NCBI GenBank assembly: GCA_002451695.1 | Contig: DKDC01000026.1 | Coordinates: 1-30,516 of the forward strand | Direction: 5' to 3' | Length of the DNA stretch: 30,516 bases | Source: Prevotellaceae bacterium UBA6858 | Lineage (GTDB): Bacteria; Bacteroidota; Bacteroidia; Bacteroidales; Bacteroidaceae | Shown here: piece after piece, positions 24,114-30,516 of the stretch | Position numbering within the stretch: the first letter of the stretch is position 1 | Layout: every line of letters begins with the position of its first letter | The notes under the pieces: model-generated | Seen by the model: only the letters and a program-made list of their open reading frames with translations | Told to the model about the DNA's origin: nothing | The model's database searches: none | Made by a program: the position numbers and the translations under genes

Positions 24114-26135
24114 TTACCAGTAATCCTCCGCGTCAACTCCGGCATACACGTTCTTGGGCACCCACTCGAAGTAGTCGATGTCGAAGTTTGCGGCGGGGTT
24201 GGTGAGCACATTCTTGAACCTCACATAGTATGTCTGCTCCGGGTTCACGTAGCCCCGGAATATGATGTGGCGCAGTTTGTGGAGCGAGAAGCCGTCGTCG
24301 CGTCCGCTTGTCGTCCCAGCCGAACTGATTGAGCCGTAGCACTTGGGGCCTTTCATCACATCGTGGTTGCGCATATTGCGTTCCATGCGGGTGTTCTCCT
24401 CCTTGTCCTCCGTGTCGCGGAACCATCCGATGCGTTCCGTGTTCTCGTCATACCTCATGTCGATTGGCAGGCCTATTGCCGAGAGGTTGTTCTTGTCAGT
24501 TCCCACGTAAACCTGCATCATCCCTCGCGCCGCACCGTTCGCCACAGCCACGCGGAGTTCGTATGTACCCTCGTTGGGGACACGCGGAAGCTTGAATATC
24601 ACATCGTAGTCGCCCTCGAATTGCGGCTCGTCCTGCTCGTATGCACGGCAGTTGGGGTTCCCGTAAACCATCATCAGCGAAAGGTCGGTCTCGTCGGTGA
24701 ATGTGATGCCTTCGCAATATCCGTTGTATATATGGTAGTAGTTGTTGTTGGGAAGTGCGCGCATTCCGTTGGTCATCAGCTCCGGCTGTATGGCAAGCAC
24801 ATCGAAGCGTATGCGCTCGTTGAGCACCTTGCCGGGAACGTCCTCGTCGTACCACAGCACGTCGTCTATCGGGTAGTAGAAGCCGTTGAGAGCCTGAATG
24901 TCGCGCACGCCGTTGTTTGGCATCACAAGCACGCCGGGACGCGGCACAAGCAGCTCGTCGTAGGAATCCCAGTCATATTTTGCCACATACCGGTTGAGGC
25001 GCTTGCCGTCGGTCTGTCTGCCCTCGGTCATTTTCAAAAGGCGCGGGTACTTGCCCATAGTCTCCCAATACTGCATCTTGTCGATGCCAAGTTTGTTGGG
25101 GTTGGTGTAGGCGTATCCCACCTCGTTGTAGTGTATCACAAGTTTGTTGTACGACATCGAGCCTTTTACGATGTGGTATGCCACAAACTGGTTCACGGCG
25201 TTGTCGGGGCTTGTGAGGTCGTTGCTCGTGGCGTTGGGGTAGTAGGTCTTGCACACGGCGTTCACCCTGTCCATTATCTCGTCCCAGTTGGTTACCAGCC
25301 CGTTCTCCCTTTTGATTTCAACGCCCCACTTTTCGCACAGGACAGAGTCGGTTTCCACAAAGGCGGTGAAGCCGTAATATCTGTGCTGTGGCACGCGCCC
25401 GCGTATCGTCGCGCTGTTGTCGTAATCGGGCAGGTCGCGGTTTTCGTACTCCTCGTCCCTGATTGCCTGCAGGCTGTCTTTCCAGTTGGTGGCGAACAAA
25501 AGGTGGGAGAATATAAGCAGGTTGTCCTGACCGGCGATGAGGTCGGGCAATGTGCTCGAATAGGGCATCACCACGCGGTTCACCACGTGCATCCAGCCGT
25601 TTTCTGCCTCGTTGTCGGCACTCGTTATCTCCGAGAAGGCGTCGATGAAAATCCTCACCTTGCCCGTGGAGTCGTTCGTGCCGAAGGAGACGGTTGCGAA
25701 GCGGTCCGCCATTGTTTTGTAGTCGAACGTGCCTTCCTGGAACGTGGTCGTCTTGTAGGCTTCGTTGTGTTCGCTGTCGATTATGCTGTTGAACACGATG
25801 TCCTGCGCCACCGAGTCGGGAGTCTGGCTGATGTCGTAATTCGGGGTTGAGAAAACGGAGTCAAGATAGTGCTGCACGGCGGCGTTCGTGGGCGCAAAGA
25901 CTGTGTAGTTTCCCCTCGCCTCGAGCAGGTGGTCCATTGTGGAGCCTTTCTTGCCGCTCTTGGCGTGCTGGAGCATCAGATAGTAATAACTCAAGTCGGG
26001 ATCCTCTTTGATGTAATCGGCAACCGACTTCCCAGTGAACACGAAGATGTTTGAATCATCTACTTTGTCGGAACACGAGAAGAAGCTGAAGGCAAAAATA
26101 GCCAGCGTCAGCAGTCCTAAACTGATTTTTTTCAT
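24114..26135 (-). CDS. Fasciclin-domain surface lipoprotein
   Basis: A 673-residue lipoprotein. The signal peptide MKKISLGLLTLAIFAFS ends in a lipobox with C21; the following SDKVDD is acidic, like the export signal that sends Bacteroidota lipoproteins to the cell surface. Residues about 35-200 form a FAS1 domain (GNYTVFAPTNAAVQHYL, then a late NGWMHVVNRVVMP); a second, more degenerate FAS1-like region with a large insert covers about 205-460 (VNQFVAYHIVKGSM). The last 200 residues look like a beta-rich binding domain (EGTYELRVAVANG, TYYVRFKNVLTN). The role is probably adhesion or glycan capture; no SusC/D pair is beside it. The upstream ATG at 26165 would put ten polar residues before the signal, so 26135 is chosen. 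I found no convincing promoter in 26136-26320. Confidence 0.85.
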   Translation of the reverse strand: MKKISLGLLTLAIFAFSFFSCSDKVDDSNIFVFTGKSVADYIKEDPDLSYYYLMLQHAKSGKKGSTMDHLLEARGNYTVFAPTNAAVQHYLDSVFSTPNYDISQTPDSVAQDIVFNSIIDSEHNEAYKTTTFQEGTFDYKTMADRFATVSFGTNDSTGKVRIFIDAFSEITSADNEAENGWMHVVNRVVMPYSSTLPDLIAGQDNLLIFSHLLFATNWKDSLQAIRDEEYENRDLPDYDNSATIRGRVPQHRYYGFTAFVETDSVLCEKWGVEIKRENGLVTNWDEIMDRVNAVCKTYYPNATSNDLTSPDNAVNQFVAYHIVKGSMSYNKLVIHYNEVGYAYTNPNKLGIDKMQYWETMGKYPRLLKMTEGRQTDGKRLNRYVAKYDWDSYDELLVPRPGVLVMPNNGVRDIQALNGFYYPIDDVLWYDEDVPGKVLNERIRFDVLAIQPELMTNGMRALPNNNYYHIYNGYCEGITFTDETDLSLMMVYGNPNCRAYEQDEPQFEGDYDVIFKLPRVPNEGTYELRVAVANGAARGMMQVYVGTDKNNLSAIGLPIDMRYDENTERIGWFRDTEDKEENTRMERNMRNHDVMKGPKCYGSISSAGTTSGRDDGFSLHKLRHIIFRGYVNPEQTYYVRFKNVLTNPAANFDIDYFEWVPKNVYAGVDAEDYW

Positions 26136-26320
26136 GGAATATATATTTTCTATTTTAATTTTCATTCAGTGGCTCGCGCCACAAAAGATGCTTAGAAGTT
26201 TTCAAAGGGCAAAGATGTGAATTTTTCCCAAACCAAGCAAATGCAGCACCCGTTTTTTTCACCCCTAAAACAAAGATTTTGAAAAAAGTACAAACGCTGC
26301 AAAATAATTCGCCCAATGCG

Positions 26321-26351
26321 TTTCTTGTTATGAAAATATGTGCTAACTTTG
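26321..26351 (+). promoter_or_regulatory. Promoter of metK
   Basis: TTTC (26321-26324), a near match to the -33 TTTG, lies 19 bases before TAACTTTG (26344-26351). Transcription would start near 26358, leaving a leader of about 225 bases that contains the SAM-II aptamer. Confidence 0.65.
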
Positions 26352-26401
26352 CAGCGAATATCTGACCGTCCGTTCAGGGGCGCGATTGTATTTGTTTGTT
26401 T

Positions 26402-26450
26402 GGTGGATAGATTTGAGCTGCTTGCAACCACTTGAAAACAATGCTAAAAC
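26402..26450 (+). promoter_or_regulatory. SAM-II (SAM-alpha) riboswitch aptamer, probable
   Basis: GGTGG (26402-26406) pairs with CCACT (26428-26432) to close a loop holding GATTT (26410-26414) and CTGCTTGCAA (26418-26427), then AATGCTAAAAC (26440-26450) follows. The order GAUUU, UUGCA inside the P1 loop and GCUAAA downstream matches the conserved core of SAM-II aptamers, which are known in Alphaproteobacteria and Bacteroidota upstream of methionine and SAM genes. I could not assign the whole pseudoknot by eye. Location before metK (SAM synthesis) is the expected one: high SAM would lower expression. Confidence 0.7.
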
Positions 26451-26451
26451 A

Positions 26452-26569
26452 ACGGCCGCGTTCAGGCCGTGAGGCGTTTCCGCAAAGTTTTCAGCCGGGA
26501 AGCGGCAAAGTCCCCGCCACACGAGAGAGAAATTCTAACCCGTGTGCAAAGGCGAATGCCCCGGCACAC
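26452..26569 (+). promoter_or_regulatory. Structured metK leader with alternative hairpins
   Basis: Three perfect 6-bp pairings lie between the aptamer and the metK ATG: ACGGCC 26452-26457 with GGCCGT 26465-26470; CACACG 26518-26523 with CGTGTG 26541-26546; and GTGTGC 26542-26547 with GCACAC 26564-26569. The last two share 26542-26546 and exclude each other. The third encloses an inner GGC-GAAT-GCC hairpin and ends 14 bases before the start codon. This could be an expression platform. Confidence 0.45.
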
Positions 26570-26583
26570 ACAAATTATTTTAT

Positions 26584-27867
26584 ATGGCTTACTTATTCAC
26601 TTCCGAATCAGTGTCAGAGGGACATCCCGACAAGGTGGCCGACCAAATATCGGACGCCGTGCTTGACGAGTTGCTTGCTTACGACCGCAACTCAAAAGTA
26701 GCTTGCGAAACATTAGTTACCACAGGACAGGTGGTAGTGGCAGGTGAAGTAAAGACAAAAACCTATGTTGACCTTCACGAGGTTGTGCGAAAGACAATAG
26801 GGCGCATAGGCTACACAAAGGCGGAATACAAGTTCGAGGCGGAGTCGTGCGGCGTGCTTAACGCCATTCACGAGCAGAGTGCCGACATACGCCGTGGCGT
26901 GGAGCGTGAAGACCCCATGAACCAGGGTGCGGGCGACCAGGGGATAATGTTCGGCTACGCCACAAACGAGACGGCGAACTATATGCCGCTTACTCTCGCG
27001 CTGGCAAACAAGATTCTCACCGTGCTTGCGGAAATCCGCCGCGAGGGAAAGGTTATGACATACCTGCGTCCCGATGCGAAGAGCCAGGTAACGGTTGAGT
27101 ATGATGACAACAACAAGCCCGTGCGCATCGACACGATTGTTGTTTCCACGCAGCACGACGAGTTTGTCGAGGCAAAGGACGGCGGCCAAAAGGCGGCGGA
27201 TGCCGAAATGCTCGCGAAAATCCGCGAGGATGTGATAAACATCGTCATCCCGCGTGTGCTTGCCGAAATCAAGACCGAATCGGTGAAGAAACTTTTCAAC
27301 GGCGACATAAAATACTTCGTGAACCCCACCGGCAAGTTTGTCATCGGCGGCCCTCACGGCGACACGGGACTTACGGGGCGCAAGATTATAGTTGACACAT
27401 ATGGCGGACGCGGTGCGCACGGCGGCGGAGCGTTCTCGGGAAAGGACCCCTCGAAGGTTGACCGCTCGGCCTGCTATGCCGCACGCCACATAGCGAAAAA
27501 CCTCGTTGCCGCCGGCGTTGCAGACGAAGTCCTGATACAGCTAAGCTATGCCATAGGCGTTGCGGAGCCGATAAACATATATGTAAACACCTACGGGACT
27601 TCACACCTCAACATCACAGACGGGGAAATCGCCAAGAAGATCGGCGGCATCTTCGACCTGCGCCCCTACGCAATCGAGGAACGCCTGAAACTGCGCAACC
27701 CCATCTATGAGGAGACGGCAGCCTACGGACACTTCGGGCGCGAGCCGCAGACGGTAACGAAACATTTCCACAACGCCTACTTCGGCGACAGGGACGAAAC
27801 CGTAGAACTTTTCACATGGGAAAAGCTCGACTACGTTGACAAGGTGCGCGAGGCGTTCGGCATCTGA
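26584..27867 (+). CDS. metK: S-adenosylmethionine synthetase
   Basis: MetK makes SAM from methionine and ATP. The 427-residue protein contains the catalytic H14 and D16 in SEGHPDKVADQISD, the hexapeptide GAGDQG in the middle, and the P-loop-like GGGAFSGKDPSKVDRS. It is slightly longer than the E. coli enzyme because of an insert near ILAEIRREGKVMTY and a charged stretch near residues 200-220, normal in Bacteroidota. The ATG at 26584 directly precedes the conserved first strand; the frame is open above it but that codes for leader sequence. A probable SAM-II aptamer lies upstream, and a terminator follows 18 bases after the stop. Confidence 0.97.
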   Translation: MAYLFTSESVSEGHPDKVADQISDAVLDELLAYDRNSKVACETLVTTGQVVVAGEVKTKTYVDLHEVVRKTIGRIGYTKAEYKFEAESCGVLNAIHEQSADIRRGVEREDPMNQGAGDQGIMFGYATNETANYMPLTLALANKILTVLAEIRREGKVMTYLRPDAKSQVTVEYDDNNKPVRIDTIVVSTQHDEFVEAKDGGQKAADAEMLAKIREDVINIVIPRVLAEIKTESVKKLFNGDIKYFVNPTGKFVIGGPHGDTGLTGRKIIVDTYGGRGAHGGGAFSGKDPSKVDRSACYAARHIAKNLVAAGVADEVLIQLSYAIGVAEPINIYVNTYGTSHLNITDGEIAKKIGGIFDLRPYAIEERLKLRNPIYEETAAYGHFGREPQTVTKHFHNAYFGDRDETVELFTWEKLDYVDKVREAFGI

Positions 27868-27885
27868 AAATAATGCAAACCATTT

Positions 27886-27929
27886 GCCCGGCGCAGCCAC
27901 ACGACAGGTTGCACCGGGCTTTGTTTTTT
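27886..27929 (+). terminator. Intrinsic terminator between metK and the LOG gene
   Basis: GCCCGG (27886-27891) pairs with CCGGGC (27914-27919); inside, GCA with TGC and CC with GG extend the stem across single mismatches. TTTGTTTTTT follows at 27920-27929. The T-tract ends only seven bases before the next ATG. Confidence 0.85.
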
Positions 27930-27936
27930 CACGGAT

Positions 27937-28524
27937 ATGGACAAAATAAAGAGAGTGGCCGTTTACGCCGCCTCAAGCTCGCAAGTGGCGCGGGAATACA
28001 CCGGCGCAGCCGCCGCGCTCGGCAAAGCCCTCGCCGCAGAAGGCATCGAGGTTGTTTACGGCGCGGGCAAGGTGGGGCTCATGGGGGCTTTGGCCGATGC
28101 CGCGCTCGCCGCCGGCGGAAAGGTTACAGGCGTGATACCCGAATTCATGGTTGACAACGGATGGTGCAGGGACGGGCTGACAAACCTCATCGTAACTCCC
28201 GACATGCACGCACGTAAGGAAAAAATAGTATCTTTGGCGGATGCCACGATAGCCCTGCCGGGCGGGGTGGGCACGCTTGAGGAACTGCTGGAGATTATCA
28301 CGTGGAAGCAGCTGGGGCTTTACTCCAACCCGATAGTCATCCTGAACACGCGGGGTTACTTCGCCCCCCTTGTCGCAATGCTCGAAAGGGCGGCAAGCGA
28401 AAGGTTCATGCGCGATATACACCGAAGCCTGTGGAGCATTGCCGACACGCCGCAACAGGCAGTTGAACTTGTGAAGTCAATCCCGCAATGGGACACCGCA
28501 ATATCAAAGATGGCGCAAATGTAA
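27937..28524 (+). CDS. LOG family protein (nucleotide 5'-monophosphate phosphoribohydrolase type)
   Basis: A Rossmann-like protein of 195 residues related to plant LOG (cytokinin-activating) and bacterial lysine-decarboxylase-like annotations. The defining motif PGGVGTLEE lies at 108-116, followed by ITWKQLGLY; the N-terminus shows VAVYAASS and GAGKVGLMGALADAAL, binding the nucleotide phosphate. Enzymes with this motif split nucleoside monophosphates into base and ribose 5-phosphate; the lysine decarboxylase name is a historic error. The natural bacterial substrate is uncertain. No promoter is visible in the 69-base gap after metK, which is filled by a terminator, so expression may depend on read-through. 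DUF4271 follows 23-32 bases later. Confidence 0.93.
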   Translation: MDKIKRVAVYAASSSQVAREYTGAAAALGKALAAEGIEVVYGAGKVGLMGALADAALAAGGKVTGVIPEFMVDNGWCRDGLTNLIVTPDMHARKEKIVSLADATIALPGGVGTLEELLEIITWKQLGLYSNPIVILNTRGYFAPLVAMLERAASERFMRDIHRSLWSIADTPQQAVELVKSIPQWDTAISKMAQM

Positions 28525-28556
28525 CGCCGCACGGATAAAGCCATTAAGTGCAGAAC

Positions 28557-29594
28557 ATGGAAATCATTCCGCCAAAAACGCCGCAAGACACGGTGGCGGG
28601 CTACTCGTTCGAGGAGACCGCCGACTCGCTTGCCGCCGCCCCGCCGCCCAAGCCCAGGACGGTGAGCGGAATACTGCGCCTGCTTCCCGCCGGCGCAACC
28701 CCCGAGCAGCAGGACTCCGCCGTGCAGGCGATGATGGACATACCGCCCGCCACGCATCTCTCCACGCAGCCCGACACCCTGTACATACCGGGGCTGAAAG
28801 GCTCGCCGGCCCATGTTGATCTGGAAAAATATGACTTGCGCAAGAACTATTTTTCCGACAAAGAGTACTTCCACCCCGAATTGCGGGTGAACCAGATAGG
28901 GATGGCGGCAGAGCCGGTAACCTACCGCCTAAGCAGCGACGACTACGTAACCGGGCTCCTGCTCGCGAGCTTTTTCATAGCCTCGCTTTTCATAGCGCGG
29001 AACATCGGAATCCTTGCCGACAGGACAAGGAACTTCTTCCGCTTCCACCATGACGGCGACTTTTCCATGAGCGCGAACCCCGAAACCAAGGGGCACGTGT
29101 TCCTCATACTGCAAACCTGCCTCACGCTCGCCATACTGTTTTTCGACTACACGCAGCTCAACCTCACCGAAGTGTTCAACCAAGTGTCGCCATACATACT
29201 GCTGGGAATGGACACCGCAATATGCTTCGCATACTTTGTGGCAAAGCTCGCGCTCTACAAGGTGGTGAACTGGGTGTTTTTCGACCGTGCGCAAAACAGG
29301 CAGTGGCTCGAATCCTACCTGTTAATGGTAACCCTGCTCGGACTGTCGCTCTTCGCCCTCGCGCTGCTTGTGGTTTATTTCGATTTGTCGTTCAAACCCC
29401 TTGGGATAACAGTCGTTTTGTTAGTCTCGACTTTCAAACTGCTGCAGTTAATCAAATGTAAACAAATCTTTTTCGCATACCGTTTTAGCGGTGTCCATTT
29501 AATTTTGTACTTTTGCACCCTGGAATTGATACCGGTGCTCCTGCTATGGAGGGCATTGGTCTATTTCAACGAAATATTGATAGTGAACATTTAA
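28557..29594 (+). CDS. DUF4271 membrane protein
   Basis: A 345-residue protein of a Bacteroidota-restricted family of unknown function. The first 120 residues are proline-rich and probably disordered (AAPPPKPRTVSG, ending DKEYFHPELRVNQ); they are followed by about seven hydrophobic segments, starting at VTGLLLASFFIASLFIA. The C-terminal block with LLQLIKCKQIFFAYRFSG and LILYFCTLELIP is the conserved family end. An in-frame GTG at 28548 would add three residues; I prefer the ATG at 28557. The gene directly before hemD (four bases apart) is the usual order in Bacteroidales. Confidence 0.88.
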   Translation: MEIIPPKTPQDTVAGYSFEETADSLAAAPPPKPRTVSGILRLLPAGATPEQQDSAVQAMMDIPPATHLSTQPDTLYIPGLKGSPAHVDLEKYDLRKNYFSDKEYFHPELRVNQIGMAAEPVTYRLSSDDYVTGLLLASFFIASLFIARNIGILADRTRNFFRFHHDGDFSMSANPETKGHVFLILQTCLTLAILFFDYTQLNLTEVFNQVSPYILLGMDTAICFAYFVAKLALYKVVNWVFFDRAQNRQWLESYLLMVTLLGLSLFALALLVVYFDLSFKPLGITVVLLVSTFKLLQLIKCKQIFFAYRFSGVHLILYFCTLELIPVLLLWRALVYFNEILIVNI

Positions 29595-29598
29595 AGAA

Positions 29599-30339
29599 AT
29601 GATCAAGAAGATTCTGGTGTCCCAACCCCAGCCAAGTTCAGAGAAATCACCCTATTTCAATATTGCGCAAAAGTACGGAGTAGAACTTGTTTTCAGACCA
29701 TTCATAAAGGTGGAGGGCGTAAGCGCAAAAGATTTCCGCAAGCAAAAGGTAAACATACTCGACTACACAGCCATAGTGTTCACATCGCGCACGGCGGTGG
29801 ACAACTTCTTCCGCATGGCGCGCGAACTGCGCATCACAATCCCCGAGGACATGAAGTACTTCGGAATCTCCGAAACCGTCTCACTATACATACAGAAATA
29901 CGCCATCTACCGCAAGCGCAAAGTGTTCTTCGGCACGACAGGCAAGCTCCCCGAGCTTGTCGCGGTGATGATGAAGCACAAGGCGGAAAAATACCTCATC
30001 CCCATGAGCGATGTGCACGACGACCACATAAAGACCACGCTCGACGCCAAAGGCCTCAAGTACAAGGAAGCAGTGATGTACCGCACTGTGAGCAACGACT
30101 TCAAGCCCGAAGAAAAGTTCGACTACGACATGATGATATTCTTCACATCGGCGGGCGTGCAGGCGTTGAAGAAGAACTTCCCCGACTTCAGGCAGGACGA
30201 CGTGCGCATAGCCTGCTACGGCAATTCGGCGCAAAAGACGGTGAACGAGCTCGGCCTGCGGCTCGACCTTGCCGCCCCCACCCCCGAAATGCCCTCGATA
30301 ACGGCCGCGCTCGACAAATACCTCGCCGACAACAAATAA
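29599..30339 (+). CDS. hemD: Uroporphyrinogen-III synthase
   Basis: HemD closes hydroxymethylbilane to uroporphyrinogen III in tetrapyrrole synthesis. Sequence conservation is low in this family, and the call rests on the two-lobed pattern: YTAIVFTSRTAVDNFFRMA near 55-73 in lobe one and DMMIFFTSAGVQALKKNFP near 178-196 in lobe two, plus the late RIACYGNSAQKTVNELGL. The length of 246 residues fits. Position after DUF4271 supports it. Many Bacteroidales lack a complete heme pathway, so the protein may serve siroheme or be a relic. Confidence 0.88.
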   Translation: MIKKILVSQPQPSSEKSPYFNIAQKYGVELVFRPFIKVEGVSAKDFRKQKVNILDYTAIVFTSRTAVDNFFRMARELRITIPEDMKYFGISETVSLYIQKYAIYRKRKVFFGTTGKLPELVAVMMKHKAEKYLIPMSDVHDDHIKTTLDAKGLKYKEAVMYRTVSNDFKPEEKFDYDMMIFFTSAGVQALKKNFPDFRQDDVRIACYGNSAQKTVNELGLRLDLAAPTPEMPSITAALDKYLADNK

Positions 30340-30360
30340 TACACATCATATTATACATAC

Positions 30361-30395
30361 GCGGGGCGGTGAAAGGAAACCTTTCACCGCCCCGC
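30361..30395. terminator. Long perfect hairpin after hemD
   Basis: GCGGGGCGGTGAAAGG (30361-30376), loop AAA, then CCTTTCACCGCCCCGC (30380-30395) form a perfect 16-bp stem, 21 bases beyond the stop. Only GTGTTTCTG follows, so the T-tract is weak; it may terminate or protect the 3' end. Confidence 0.7.
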
Positions 30396-30479
30396 AGTGT
30401 TTCTGCAAACCTGCGCAACCGTCTGGTTTCCAAAAACTCCCACGACAAGTCAAAAGATGGGGGTAAGCTCCAGGGAAAC

Positions 30480-30516
30480 AGCACGTTGCAAATTACGCAA
30501 AAAAGGTCTGATGTAG
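30480..30516 (-). repeat. Intergenic repeat copy 7 (right part outside window)
   Basis: A reverse copy begins here and is cut by the window end: complement 30496-30516 is unit d (CTACATCAGACC then six T). The tail sequence below it differs from the other copies. The rest of the element would lie beyond 30516. Confidence 0.75.

Overview
The window reads as a chromosomal stretch of a Bacteroidales bacterium (phylum Bacteroidota), probably gut-associated; I cannot fix the family. Reasons: promoters carry the Bacteroidota -7 box TAnnTTTG (with a -33 TTTG in the best cases) instead of sigma-70 boxes; the gene order ftsX / DUF3098 / uppP / truB / queA / folK and the pair DUF4271 / hemD are typical of the order; and there is a SusD-era style surface lipoprotein with fasciclin domains. 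No tRNA, rRNA, prophage, transposase or CRISPR array was found.

Layout. 340-6703 (+): topA, aroK, speA and argB packed with 1-4 base overlaps or tiny gaps, then a secreted cyclophilin. 7106-8237 (-): two half-size ChrA-type transporters, divergent from 8512-10502 (+), a GT9 heptosyltransferase-like gene and an LpxL-like acyltransferase, both for lipid A/LPS core. 10794-14818 (-): mutS and tyrS, each with its own promoter. 15356-18045 (-): a secreted sugar-phosphate-isomerase-like protein, a secreted hypothetical protein broken by one in-frame TAG, and an ArgE/DapE-type M20 hydrolase. 18519-23693 (+): zinc-ribbon methyltransferase, ftsX, DUF3098, uppP, truB, queA, folK. 24114-26135 (-): fasciclin-domain lipoprotein. 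26584-30339 (+): metK behind a probable SAM-II riboswitch, a LOG-family gene behind a terminator, DUF4271 and hemD.

Functional themes: arginine/polyamine metabolism (speA, argB and the ArgE-like hydrolase), envelope building (GT9, LpxL, UppP, FtsX), and housekeeping information processing (TopA, MutS, TyrS, TruB, QueA, MetK).

The most striking unexplained structure is a dispersed intergenic repeat, seen seven times in 30.5 kb (two cut by the window ends) at operon boundaries. Its core is four units with an exact 21-base period: 15-base near-palindromes separated by A-tracts, the last running into a T-tract like an intrinsic terminator. Comparing copies, individual 15-base units have been inverted in place, and one inversion abolishes the terminator-like stem. 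Most copies also carry a separate GC-rich palindrome (GGGCGTAT-TGC-ATACGCCC). Second in interest are the in-frame amber codon in the secreted hypothetical gene, and two mutually exclusive 6-bp pairings in the metK leader.
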